Assembly (NCBI RefSeq): GCF_024753245.1
Contig: NZ_JANUGX010000033.1
Coordinates: forward strand, 1 to 64,000
DNA length: 64,000 bases
From: Massilia norwichensis
GTDB taxonomy: Bacteria; Pseudomonadota; Gammaproteobacteria; Burkholderiales; Burkholderiaceae_D
Reading direction: 5' to 3'
Shown here in pieces: positions 31,002 through 39,540 of this stretch (its first letter is position 1; the number at the start of each line of letters is the position of its first letter). The translations under genes and the position numbers were made by a program. Under the pieces are notes generated by a model. The model saw nothing but the letters and a program-made list of their open reading frames with translations. It had not been told where the DNA came from and did no database searches.

Positions 31002-31762
31002 ATGCGCAGCAGATCATGGCGCTGTCCCGGGCCGGCGTCGCGGTCGAAGTCGTGCCTGAAACCGGCTCGACCAACGTCGACCTCCTGGCCCGTGCATTCA
31101 CACTGCAGGGGCCAGTCCTGCTGGTGGCCGAACACCAGACCGCCGGCCGCGGCCGCGCCGGGCGCAGCTGGCTGTCGAGCCCCGACCACTCCCTCACCTT
31201 CTCGCTGGCCTGGAAGTTCGGCGGCGGCCTGCAGTCGCTGACCGGCCTGCCGCTGGCGATCGGTACCGCGCTGGCCGAGACCCTCGGCCGGCTCGGCCAG
31301 CCGGTCCAGCTGAAGTGGCCGAACGATGTCCTGAAGGATGGCGACAAGCTGGCCGGCATCCTGGTCGAAACGGCATCCGCCGCCGACGGCGGGGTCTGGG
31401 CCGTGATCGGCATCGGCCTGAACCTGGCCATGCCGGACGAGCTGGAAGCGCAAATCGGCCGCTCGGTGGCCGCCGTGCCCTGGCTGGCACGCATGGAGCG
31501 CGACACCCTGCTGGCGGCGATCCTGGACGGTCTGGCAGAAGCGCTGCGCCTGTTCGACCAGGCCGGCTTCGGCGCCTTCAGCGCGCGCTGGAACCTGCTG
31601 CACGGCTGGCAGGGCCAGTTGGTCGTCATCCTCGACCGCGGCGAGGTCCTGCACGAAGGCCTGGCCGCCGGCGTCGACGATGCCGGGCGCCTGCTGCTCG
31701 ACACGGAAAACGGGCGCATCGCCATCGTCGCCGGCGACGTTTCGCTGCGCATCAAGACATGA
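30998..31762 (+). CDS. birA: Biotin--[acetyl-CoA-carboxylase] ligase
   Basis: Attaches biotin to carboxylase carrier domains. 254 aa with ETGSTNVDLL, the biotinyl-AMP loop AGRGRAGRSWLSS, LKWPNDVL and KLAGILVE. There is no N-terminal DNA-binding domain, so unlike E. coli BirA it is an enzyme only (group I). The C-terminal SH3-like domain is present (DRGEVLHEGLAAGVDDAGRLLL). Coupled to the SDR gene by ATGA and 10 bases before coaX. Confidence 0.95.
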   Translation: MNAQQIMALSRAGVAVEVVPETGSTNVDLLARAFTLQGPVLLVAEHQTAGRGRAGRSWLSSPDHSLTFSLAWKFGGGLQSLTGLPLAIGTALAETLGRLGQPVQLKWPNDVLKDGDKLAGILVETASAADGGVWAVIGIGLNLAMPDELEAQIGRSVAAVPWLARMERDTLLAAILDGLAEALRLFDQAGFGAFSARWNLLHGWQGQLVVILDRGEVLHEGLAAGVDDAGRLLLDTENGRIAIVAGDVSLRIKT

Positions 31763-31772
31763 GGTCCGCGCC

Positions 31773-32510
31773 ATGACGATGCTGCTGGTCGACGCCGGCA
31801 ATACCCGGGTCAAGTGGGCCATCGCGCACGCGGATGCGGCGCCGGGCGAGTGGACCGCGCATGGCGCCGTGGTGCATGCGGAACTGGACGGTTTGAAAGA
31901 CGCCTGGGCCGGCCACGGCGTCACGCGCGCCCTCGTTTCGAACGTGGCCGGCACGGCGATCCGCGAACGCCTGGCGGCCTTGCTGCCGCTGTCGCAACCC
32001 GAATGGTTCGGCGCCCGGCCCGAACTGGCCGGGCTGCGCAACCGCTATCGCAATCCGAGCCAGCTCGGCGCCGACCGCTTCGCCGCCGCGCTGGGCGCTC
32101 GCACCCTGGCGCCCGGCCAGGCGCTGGTGGTCGCCACCTGCGGCACCGCGACCACGGTCGACGGCGTGACAGCAGGCGGCGACTTCGTCGGCGGGATGAT
32201 CCTGCCCGGCCTGGGCCTGATGCTGTCCTCGCTCGCACGCGGCACCGCCCAACTGCCCGACACCAGCGCGCAGGAAGCCCTGCCGCCGACCTTTGCCGAC
32301 AACACGCTGGACGCGATCCGCGCCGGCTGCGTGGCGGCCCAGGCCGGCGCCATCGAGCGCGCCTTTGCCGCCCTGCCGGCCGCGCTGTGCATCGTCTCCG
32401 GCGGCGCGGCGGGCCACGTGGCGCCGGCGCTGTCGGTGCCGTACCGGATGCTGGATAATATCGTGCTGGTCGGCCTGCATGCGGCCGCCATCGCCTCCAC
32501 TACACCATAG
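31773..32510 (+). CDS. coaX: Type III pantothenate kinase
   Basis: First step of coenzyme A synthesis, ATP-dependent phosphorylation of pantothenate. 245 aa from ATG 31773. Family motifs: MLLVDAGNTRVKWA (phosphate-binding), GADRFAAALGA and TCGTATTVDGV. Type III enzymes escape CoA feedback inhibition. The birA-coaX pair is a usual betaproteobacterial arrangement. A longer in-frame reading begins inside birA and is not credible. Confidence 0.95.
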   Translation: MTMLLVDAGNTRVKWAIAHADAAPGEWTAHGAVVHAELDGLKDAWAGHGVTRALVSNVAGTAIRERLAALLPLSQPEWFGARPELAGLRNRYRNPSQLGADRFAAALGARTLAPGQALVVATCGTATTVDGVTAGGDFVGGMILPGLGLMLSSLARGTAQLPDTSAQEALPPTFADNTLDAIRAGCVAAQAGAIERAFAALPAALCIVSGGAAGHVAPALSVPYRMLDNIVLVGLHAAAIASTTP

Positions 32511-32519
32511 GGAAACGCC

Positions 32520-33260
32520 GTGTTGAGATTCGTCTTCTGGTCGCTGCTGTTCCTGAACGCCGCCCTGTTCGTCTACGCCCAGGGCTTCATGGGCTCGAGC
32601 AAGGGCAGCGAGGAAGAGCGCGCGCGCATCAAGCCCCAGCTCGAACCGGCCAGGCTGACCCTGCTGACCAGCGAACAGGCCGAGGCGGCAAAAGCGGCGC
32701 CGGTGGCCGCATCCGCAGCGGAAGCGGAAGCCAGCGCGCCGGCCGCGCAGCAAGAAGCGCCGGCCGAACCAGTGCCCGCCCCTGCGCCTGCGAAGCCGCT
32801 GGCCTGCATCGACGTCGGCACCTTCAGCGCCGGCGAATCGAAGCGCTTCGAATCGCGCCTGGCCTCGCTCGATCTGGGCGAGCGCCAGTCGCGCCAGGCC
32901 GTGCAGGCCCAGGACGTGACCAGCTACCTGGTGAACATCCCGCCGCAGGCGAGCAAGGACGCCGCCGAGCGCAAGGCCGGCGAACTGCGCGAACGGGGCG
33001 TCACCAATTTCTTCATCATGTCGGGCGATTCGCCCATGAAGTGGGCGATCTCGCTGGGCGTGTTCAAGACCGAGAGCGGAGCCCAGACCCTGCTGGCGCA
33101 GCTGAACAAGCAGGGCGTGCACAGCGCCCGCATCACGCCGCGCGGTCCCCAGACCACGCGCTACAGCTACCGCTTCCGCGATATCGAGGCGGCGCAGCGC
33201 GAGCGCATCGTGTCGGTGGCGGATGCGGTGTCGTCGGCGGAAGTCAAGAACTGCCGCTGA
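32520..33260 (+). CDS. SPOR domain protein with N-terminal membrane anchor
   Basis: 246 aa beginning at GTG 32520 with AGGGAAA 6 bases upstream. One N-terminal membrane helix (FVFWSLLFLNAALFVYA), a linker of Ala/Glu/Pro (residues about 55-95) and a C-terminal domain of SPOR type (YLVNIPPQASKDAAERKAGELRERG, then SLGVFKTESGAQTLLAQL). It is probably a cell-envelope protein. It is the last gene of the argS-to-coaX run, starting 9 bases after coaX. Confidence 0.85.
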   Translation: MLRFVFWSLLFLNAALFVYAQGFMGSSKGSEEERARIKPQLEPARLTLLTSEQAEAAKAAPVAASAAEAEASAPAAQQEAPAEPVPAPAPAKPLACIDVGTFSAGESKRFESRLASLDLGERQSRQAVQAQDVTSYLVNIPPQASKDAAERKAGELRERGVTNFFIMSGDSPMKWAISLGVFKTESGAQTLLAQLNKQGVHSARITPRGPQTTRYSYRFRDIEAAQRERIVSVADAVSSAEVKNCR

Positions 33261-33430
33261 GCGGTCATCCGCCGGGAATTCGCTACACCCTTTGACGCCG
33301 GCAACCGGTATCGGCCGGCACGACCCCGGGGCGCAGTTTTCGAGACTTGCGCCATAGCGGCAACGGCGCCGGCATCCGGGTGCAAAGCCGGTGCTAGGAT
33401 GCCTGCACACTCCACGTCCAGACCATCCTG

Positions 33431-34846
33431 ATGCCGACGACCCGCCGCAGCTTTCTTGCCCAGTCCATGGGCGCCGCAGGGCTGCTCGCCCTGAATCCCC
33501 TCTCCGTACTGGCCCGTCCATCCTTCGTGATCGCCAATGTCAGTCAGCTCTATCCGGTCGAAGTGGCCCGCATCGCGGTTCCCGAATCGACCGAAGAAGT
33601 GGCGCGCGAAGTCGCGGCATGGAGCGGCAAGATAGCGGTCGGCGGAGGACGATACAGCATGGGCGGACAGACTGCGGCCGCTCTCGGGCTGCACCTCGAC
33701 ATGCGGCGGATGAACCGGCTGCTGCACTTCGACCGTATGGCGCGCACGGTGCGGGTACAGGCCGGCATGACCTGGCGCGACCTGCAGGACACCCTGGATC
33801 CCGCCGGTCTTTCGGTCAAGAGCATGCAAAGCTTTTCGAACTTTACGATCGGCGGCGCCGTGTCCGTCAACGCGCACGGCCGCTACACCGATACCGGTCC
33901 GGTAGGCAGCACTGTCAGGGCGCTGCGCGTCGTGTTGTCGGATGGTTCGGTCATCGACGCCAGCCCGAACGAGAACACGGAACTGTTCCGCGCCGCTGTC
34001 GGCGGATACGGCGCTGTTGGCGTGATCACGGAGGTGGAACTCGACCTGGCAGAGAACTGCCGCATCGAACGGCTCGTCGTGCCGCTGACACTGGCCACCT
34101 ATCGTGCATACTTCACACGGCACGTCCGCGATGCGGCCGATGTCGTCATGCATAACGCAGACCTGCTGCCGCCCCATTTTGACGAGCCGATGGCCGTGAC
34201 GTGGCGCCGCACTGAAAAACCGCTGACCGAAACGGCTCGCCTGGTCCCGCGCGGCCAGCGCTACCGCGCAAGCCGGACCGCCCTGGCGGTGGCGACGGAA
34301 GCGCCGCAGGGCGACCTCCTGGTCAGGTATGTGCTGCATCCCCTGATGCGCTCGAACGGCGTGGTGAAATGGCGGAACCATGAGGCGAGCCTGGACGTGA
34401 ACGAGCTCGAGCCGGCATCACGCACGGTTTCCACCTATGCGCTGCAGGAGTACTTCGTGCCGGTGGCCCATTTTGAATCCTTCACGCGCGAGATGGCGGC
34501 ACTGATCCGGAAGCATGATGCACAAGTGCTGAGCGTCTCCGTGCGACATGCGAAAGCCGATCCGGTCCCGCTACTGGCGTGGGCGAAAGAGGAAGTGTTT
34601 TCCTTCGTGGTCTATTACAAACAACAGACCAGTGCGGCGGCATGTACCGCTGTGGGCGAGTGGACGCGGGCGATGATCGCGTCGGCCCTGCGTCACGGCG
34701 GCCGCTATTATCTTCCCTATCAGCTGCATGCCACGAGAGCGCAGTTCGAACAGGCCTATCCCGAGATCGAAGCGCTCAGGCGCGTGAAGCATAGGCTGGA
34801 CCCCGCCGGCAAATTCTCGAACGCGATGTGGGCCAGGTATCTTTGA
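33431..34846 (+). CDS. Tat-exported FAD-binding oxidase (sugar-lactone oxidase type)
   Basis: 471 aa. A twin-arginine signal (TRRSFLAQSMGAAGLLAL) implies export of the folded flavoprotein. The FAD-binding PCMH-type domain covers about 45-220 (KIAVGGGRYSMGGQ, FTIGGAVSVNAHGRY). The C-terminal half ends HRLDPAGKFSNAMWARYL, the ALO/gulonolactone-oxidase pattern. In many relatives the residue before SMGGQ is a His that binds FAD covalently; here it is Tyr, so FAD is probably non-covalent. It stands alone and ends one base from the convergent rlpA stop. Substrate is unknown. Confidence 0.85.
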   Translation: MPTTRRSFLAQSMGAAGLLALNPLSVLARPSFVIANVSQLYPVEVARIAVPESTEEVAREVAAWSGKIAVGGGRYSMGGQTAAALGLHLDMRRMNRLLHFDRMARTVRVQAGMTWRDLQDTLDPAGLSVKSMQSFSNFTIGGAVSVNAHGRYTDTGPVGSTVRALRVVLSDGSVIDASPNENTELFRAAVGGYGAVGVITEVELDLAENCRIERLVVPLTLATYRAYFTRHVRDAADVVMHNADLLPPHFDEPMAVTWRRTEKPLTETARLVPRGQRYRASRTALAVATEAPQGDLLVRYVLHPLMRSNGVVKWRNHEASLDVNELEPASRTVSTYALQEYFVPVAHFESFTREMAALIRKHDAQVLSVSVRHAKADPVPLLAWAKEEVFSFVVYYKQQTSAAACTAVGEWTRAMIASALRHGGRYYLPYQLHATRAQFEQAYPEIEALRRVKHRLDPAGKFSNAMWARYL

Positions 34847-34847
34847 A

Positions 34848-35903
34848 TCAGCGCCGCACGACGATCGGCTTCAAGCCCAGCGACGAAGGCAGCGCCCGCA
34901 TCGCCTCCTGCGCCATCGCACGGGTCTCGAACGGGCCGCTGTAAAGGCGGTTGACGGCACCCGAACGCACCACTTCCAGCGCCTGCGCGACGCCGGACTT
35001 CTTCAGCATCTCGCCGATCTCTTCGGCCTTGCCTTCGCGGCCGTAGGCGCCCAGCTGCAGGTAAAAGCCCGACTTGACGGCGGCCGGCTTGGCCGCGGCA
35101 TCCGGACGCGCCACCGCGGCGCTGTCCATCGCGACCCGGTCTTCCAGCATCAGCGCGGCGATTTCGGACGGTGCCGGCGCGGTCTGCGCGGCCGAGGTGG
35201 CGGCGCGGCGCACGGTGGCGATGCGGGTCGGATCGTCCGGGAACAGGCGCTCGACCTCGACCTGGTGGCTGCCCTTGCCCAGCAGGCCGAGCTTGAGCGC
35301 GGCCGTGTACGAGACGTCGACGATGCGGTCGGAATGGAAGGGGCCGCGGTCGTTGATGCGCACCACCACCGACTTGCCGGTTTCCAGGCTCGTGATGCGG
35401 GCGTAGGACGGGATCGGCAGCGTCGGGTGCGCGGCCGTCATCTTGTACATGTCGTAGGCTTCGCCCGACGAGGTGCGCTGGCCGTGGAACTTCACGCCAT
35501 ACCAGCTGGCGACGCCGCGCTGGCTGAACGGCTCGTCGTTGAGCAGGGGCGTGTAGGTCTGGCCGAAAACCGAGTACGGCCGGTTGGCGAACTTGGCATA
35601 GGGTTCGTATTTGACGAGCGCATCGGGCAGGTCCTGCAGGCCGGGCGGCGGATTGTCGCCGGGGCCGTCGTCCTGGTAATAGCCGCCGCGGCCGGAGCCG
35701 GCTTTGGGCAGCTTCGGGAGCTTGGGGTCGATATCGCCGTGCCGCGTCGCCACTTTGTGCTTCCAGGGCAGCGGAATCAGGCTTTTGTGTTCGCCGTCGC
35801 CGGTTGTACCGCAACCGGTCATCAGCGCAGCCGAGGCTATCGCGATGACCGCTGGCACAAATCGGCCTCGCAATGCGCGAGCGGCCATCGCGTTGTCTTT
35901 CAT
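34848..35903 (-). CDS. rlpA: RlpA family septal lytic transglycosylase, lipoprotein
   Basis: 351 aa. Lipobox LMTGC (residues about 28-32) predicts lipidation and outer-membrane placement. The double-psi beta-barrel has GVASWYGVKFHGQRTSSGEAYDM and VRINDRGPFHSDRIVDVSYTAA, containing the catalytic-type Asp/His. A C-terminal SPOR domain (FYLQLGAYGREGKAEEI, PFETRAMAQEAM) binds denuded peptidoglycan. It is the last gene of the rod-shape operon, 1 base after the rodA start. Confidence 0.94.
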   Translation of the reverse strand: MKDNAMAARALRGRFVPAVIAIASAALMTGCGTTGDGEHKSLIPLPWKHKVATRHGDIDPKLPKLPKAGSGRGGYYQDDGPGDNPPPGLQDLPDALVKYEPYAKFANRPYSVFGQTYTPLLNDEPFSQRGVASWYGVKFHGQRTSSGEAYDMYKMTAAHPTLPIPSYARITSLETGKSVVVRINDRGPFHSDRIVDVSYTAALKLGLLGKGSHQVEVERLFPDDPTRIATVRRAATSAAQTAPAPSEIAALMLEDRVAMDSAAVARPDAAAKPAAVKSGFYLQLGAYGREGKAEEIGEMLKKSGVAQALEVVRSGAVNRLYSGPFETRAMAQEAMRALPSSLGLKPIVVRR

Positions 35904-35904
35904 G

Positions 35905-37023
35905 TCAGGTCTGCACCAGTTTGCGGTGTCTTTGAATACTCATCAATATACCACTGCCGAGCCCCAAAGTAATCAACGCTGTGCCGCCATAGCTCATGAA
36001 AGGCAGCGGAACCCCGACCACCGGCAGGATGCCGCTGACCATACCCATATTGACGAAGGCATAGACGAAGAACATCATCGCGATCGATCCCGCAAGCAGG
36101 CGCGTGAACAGGTTCGGTGCGTTCGCCGCGATCATCATGCTGCGCCCGATCAAGAGCAGATATAAGAACAACAGGATCAGGTTGCCGACCAGGCCGAATT
36201 CTTCCGAGTACACCGAGAAAATGAAGTCGGTGGTGCGCTCCGGGATGAACTCCAGGTAGGCCTGCGTGCCCTTCAGATAGCCCTTGCCGGTCACGCCGCC
36301 GGAGCCGATCGCAATCGTCGACTGGATGATGTGGAAACCCTTGCCGAGCGGGTCGGACGTCGGGTCGATCAGCGTCATCACGCGCTCGCGCTGGTAATCG
36401 TGCAGCATCGACCAGGCCACCGGCAGGCCGGCGCAACCGGCCGAGAACAGCGCCAGCAGCGCCTTCCACGACAGGCCGGCCAGGAAGATCACCCAGAAAC
36501 CCGCGGTGCCGACCAGCAGCGCGGTGCCGAGGTCGGGCTGCCTGACGATCAGGCCGAACGGGATCAGGAGCAGGATTGCGGCGATGATGAAATTCTGCCA
36601 TTTCATGAAACCGGCGCGGCTCTGGAAATACCAGGCCAGCATCAGCGGCGTGGCGATCTTCAGGATCTCGGAAGGCTGGATGTCGATGCCCAGGTGCAGC
36701 CAGCGCCGCGCGCCCTTCTTGATGGTGCCGAACAGCGCCACCGCCACCAACAGCGCCACGCCGAAGGTATAAATCGGCACCGCGAGCCGCAACAGCATTT
36801 GCGGCGGGATGTTCGCCGCGATCCACATCACGGTGAAGGACAGGATGATGTTGCGCATCTGGCCTTCCATGCGGCCCGGGAAGTCGTGGCCGGCCGAGCT
36901 CATGGTCAGGGTGCCGACCGAGAACAGCAGGAACAGGATCATGGCCAGCGGGCCGTCGAACACCAGCAGGTAAGGTTTCAGGCGCCGGCTCAGCGAGCGC
37001 CGTTCGGGGATATGTGCCGGCAT
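35905..37023 (-). CDS. rodA: Rod-shape SEDS peptidoglycan polymerase RodA
   Basis: 372 aa SEDS-family protein with about 10 membrane segments. It carries the conserved periplasmic loop (GKGYLKGTQAYLEFIPERTTDFIFSV, split here across about 230-255) and a C-terminal GVPLPFMSYGGTAL motif. It polymerises glycan strands with PBP2 during elongation. It follows mrdA by 3 bases and precedes rlpA by 1 base on the minus strand. Confidence 0.96.
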   Translation of the reverse strand: MPAHIPERRSLSRRLKPYLLVFDGPLAMILFLLFSVGTLTMSSAGHDFPGRMEGQMRNIILSFTVMWIAANIPPQMLLRLAVPIYTFGVALLVAVALFGTIKKGARRWLHLGIDIQPSEILKIATPLMLAWYFQSRAGFMKWQNFIIAAILLLIPFGLIVRQPDLGTALLVGTAGFWVIFLAGLSWKALLALFSAGCAGLPVAWSMLHDYQRERVMTLIDPTSDPLGKGFHIIQSTIAIGSGGVTGKGYLKGTQAYLEFIPERTTDFIFSVYSEEFGLVGNLILLFLYLLLIGRSMMIAANAPNLFTRLLAGSIAMMFFVYAFVNMGMVSGILPVVGVPLPFMSYGGTALITLGLGSGILMSIQRHRKLVQT

Positions 37024-37026
37024 CGC

Positions 37027-39015
37027 TTACTCCTTGTTGCCCGGGGTTTCACCGCCCGGCGGCTTGGGCAGGCCGGCGTGCGGCCCGAAGGCTTCCTCGG
37101 GCACCGCCAGGTCTTCCTTCTGCACGGCCGCACTCGGCACCGGCTTGGCCTTCTCGCCCGGACGCTTGCCCAGCAGGTAGTAGTCGAGCGCCTTGCGCAC
37201 GATCGGCGCCGCGTAGGTCGCGCCGAAGCCGGCGTTCTCGACCACCATCGCGATCGCGATCTTCGGCTTGTCGGCCGGGGCGAAAGCGGTGAACAGCGCG
37301 TTGTCGCGCAGGCGTTCCGGGGTCATGTTGTGGTTGTACTTGGCGCCTTTCAGGCCGACCACCTGGGCGGTACCGGTCTTGCCGCCGGCGACATAACCGG
37401 CGTTCTGGAAGGCCCTGAAACCGGTGCCGCTCTGGTCGCTCATCACGCCCACCATGGCGCGCTTGATGATGTCGATGTTTTCCTGCTTGAGCGGGATGCG
37501 GCCGGATTCCTTCGGCACCGTGAGCGTGCGCTGCTTGGTACCGCCGTCTTCCAGGATCTTGACCAGGTGCGGCTTCATGATCACGCCGTTGTTCGCCAGC
37601 GTCGATACCGCGTGCGCCAGCTGCAGCATGGTGTAGCTGTTGAAGCCCTGGCCGATGCTGATCGAGATGGTGTCGCCGCCGACCCACTTCTGGGCGGCGC
37701 GGTTCTTCTTGAAGCGTTCGCGCTTCCACTCCTGCGAAGGCAGCACGCCGCCTTTCTCGTGCTCGAGGTCGATGCCGGTCGGCGAACCGAAGCCGAACTG
37801 CCTCATGAAGCCGCTGATGGCGTCGATGCCCATATCGTTGCCGAGCTGGTAGTAGTAGGTATCGCAGGACATCACGATCGAACGGTACATGTCGATGTAG
37901 CCGTGGCCGCCGGGTTTGTCGTCGTTGAAGCGGTGCCCGCCCAGCATGTAGAAGCCGGCGTCGTTGATGCCCTGCTCAGGCCTGCGCTTGCCCAGTTCGA
38001 GGGCGGCCAGCGCCATGAAGGGCTTGAAGGTCGAGCCGGGCGGATAGGTGCCCGACAGCGGACGGTTCATCAGCGGACGGTCGAGCGAGGTATTCAGCTC
38101 GTTCCAGCTCTGCGAGTCGATACCGTCGACGAACAGGTTGGGGTCGAAGCCCGGCCGCGACACGTAAGCCAGCACGTCGCCGGTTTCCGGTTCGATCGCC
38201 ACCAGCGCGCCGCGGAAGTCGCCGAAGGCTTCCTCGATCACCTTCTGCAGTTCGATGTCGATCGACAGCACCAGGTTCGTGCCCGGCACCGGCGGCGTGC
38301 GCGACAGCGTGCGGATCGCGCGGCCGCCGGCCGAGCGCTCGACTTCCTCGTAACCGGTCACGCCATGCAGCTGCTTTTCGTAGCTCTTCTCCAGGCCTTC
38401 CTTGCCGATATGGTCGGTGCCGTTGTAGTTGGCCGCGTCCTCGCCTTCTTCGATCGCCTTGGCTTCTTTCTGGTTGATGCGGCCGATGTAGCCCAGCACG
38501 TGCGAAGCGATCTCGCCCAGCGGGTACTGGCGGAACAGGCGCGCCTGCACCTCGACGCCCGGGAAACGGAAGCGCTGCGCGGTGAAGCGCGCGACTTCGT
38601 CGTCGGTCAGGCGGGTGCGGATCGGCACGCTGGCGAAGTTCTTCGACTCTTCCAGCAGACGCTTGAAGCGCTTGCGGTCCTTGGCTTCGATGGTGACCAG
38701 CTTGGACAGCTCGTCGATCACCGAATCCATGTTCGCTTCCAGCTTGGAGGGCGTGATCTCCAGCGTGTAGGCCGAGTAGTTGCTGGCCAGGACCACGCCA
38801 TTGCGGTCCAGGATCAGGCCTCGGTTCGGGACGATCGGCACCAGCGCGATGCGGTTGTCCTCGGCCTGGGCCATGTACTGGTTGTGCTTGACCACCTGCA
38901 GCCAGACGAAGCGGGCCACCAGCAGGCCGAAGCAGATGAACACGAGCACCACCAGCGCCGACAGGCGCATACGGAAGTGGTGGATCTCGCGATCGCTGTC
39001 TTTAATTTCGGTCAT
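37027..39015 (-). CDS. mrdA: Penicillin-binding protein 2
   Basis: Elongation-specific transpeptidase, 662 aa. One N-terminal membrane anchor (LSALVVLVFICFGLLVARFVW), a PBP-dimer domain, and the transpeptidase with S328 in GSTFKP (SxxK), SCDTYYY (SxN equivalent) and KTGTAQ (KTG). The arrangement mreBCD-mrdA-rodA is the elongasome operon. The C-terminus carries a short Pro/Lys-rich tail after the KTG domain (GKRPGEKAKPVPSA onward). Confidence 0.96.
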   Translation of the reverse strand: MTEIKDSDREIHHFRMRLSALVVLVFICFGLLVARFVWLQVVKHNQYMAQAEDNRIALVPIVPNRGLILDRNGVVLASNYSAYTLEITPSKLEANMDSVIDELSKLVTIEAKDRKRFKRLLEESKNFASVPIRTRLTDDEVARFTAQRFRFPGVEVQARLFRQYPLGEIASHVLGYIGRINQKEAKAIEEGEDAANYNGTDHIGKEGLEKSYEKQLHGVTGYEEVERSAGGRAIRTLSRTPPVPGTNLVLSIDIELQKVIEEAFGDFRGALVAIEPETGDVLAYVSRPGFDPNLFVDGIDSQSWNELNTSLDRPLMNRPLSGTYPPGSTFKPFMALAALELGKRRPEQGINDAGFYMLGGHRFNDDKPGGHGYIDMYRSIVMSCDTYYYQLGNDMGIDAISGFMRQFGFGSPTGIDLEHEKGGVLPSQEWKRERFKKNRAAQKWVGGDTISISIGQGFNSYTMLQLAHAVSTLANNGVIMKPHLVKILEDGGTKQRTLTVPKESGRIPLKQENIDIIKRAMVGVMSDQSGTGFRAFQNAGYVAGGKTGTAQVVGLKGAKYNHNMTPERLRDNALFTAFAPADKPKIAIAMVVENAGFGATYAAPIVRKALDYYLLGKRPGEKAKPVPSAAVQKEDLAVPEEAFGPHAGLPKPPGGETPGNKE

Positions 39016-39024
39016 GCGACTAGA

Positions 39025-39540
39025 TCAGATTGGACGCGTATGGTCTTTGTCCACCGCGCGGCGCTGCGGCGCCAGCAGCAGCCAGGTAATGGCCGGCCAC
39101 AGGGCGACTGCGATCACGCTCTCGATGAAGTGCAGCCAGCCCGGGAAGCGCCCGGTCACGGCAAAGCGCACCATCACCTGGATTGCCTGCGTCATCAGCA
39201 GCAGCGGGAACACGTGCATCGCCTGCGTCACCAGCGGGAACCACAGCACGCGGCGGTGGATCATGATCGCCAGATAGGATAGCAGCGTGTAGGCCAGCGC
39301 GTTCTCGCCAAGCAGCGTGGCGTCGTGCACGTCCATCAGCAGGCCCATCGAAAAGGCGATGCCGATGCCGACCTTGCGCGGCTGATGGATGCCCCAGAAC
39401 ACCAGCACCAGCGCGACGAAGTCCGGCGCGCCGATCCAGCGCCCCCAGGGCATCAGGTTGAGCATGAAAGCGCAGATCAGGCTGAACGCGATGAACAGCG
39501 GGCTGACCGGCAGCAGGATGTAATGCGGACGGTTCGGCAT
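39025..39540 (-). CDS. mreD: Rod shape-determining protein MreD
   Basis: 171 aa integral membrane protein with five or six hydrophobic segments (ILLPVSPLFIAFSLICAFML, FVALVLVFWGIH, AYTLLSYLAIMIH, VFPLLLMTQAIQVMV, ALWPAITWLLLAP). It connects MreC to the synthase complex. Its start overlaps the mreC stop by one base (TGATG on the minus strand), and it lies 9 bases before mrdA. Confidence 0.92.
   Translation of the reverse strand: MPNRPHYILLPVSPLFIAFSLICAFMLNLMPWGRWIGAPDFVALVLVFWGIHQPRKVGIGIAFSMGLLMDVHDATLLGENALAYTLLSYLAIMIHRRVLWFPLVTQAMHVFPLLLMTQAIQVMVRFAVTGRFPGWLHFIESVIAVALWPAITWLLLAPQRRAVDKDHTRPI

Noticed and set aside
36331-39282. A 983-codon plus-strand frame over mrdA and rodA
   Set aside because: Antisense shadow of two clear genes with the same biased composition.
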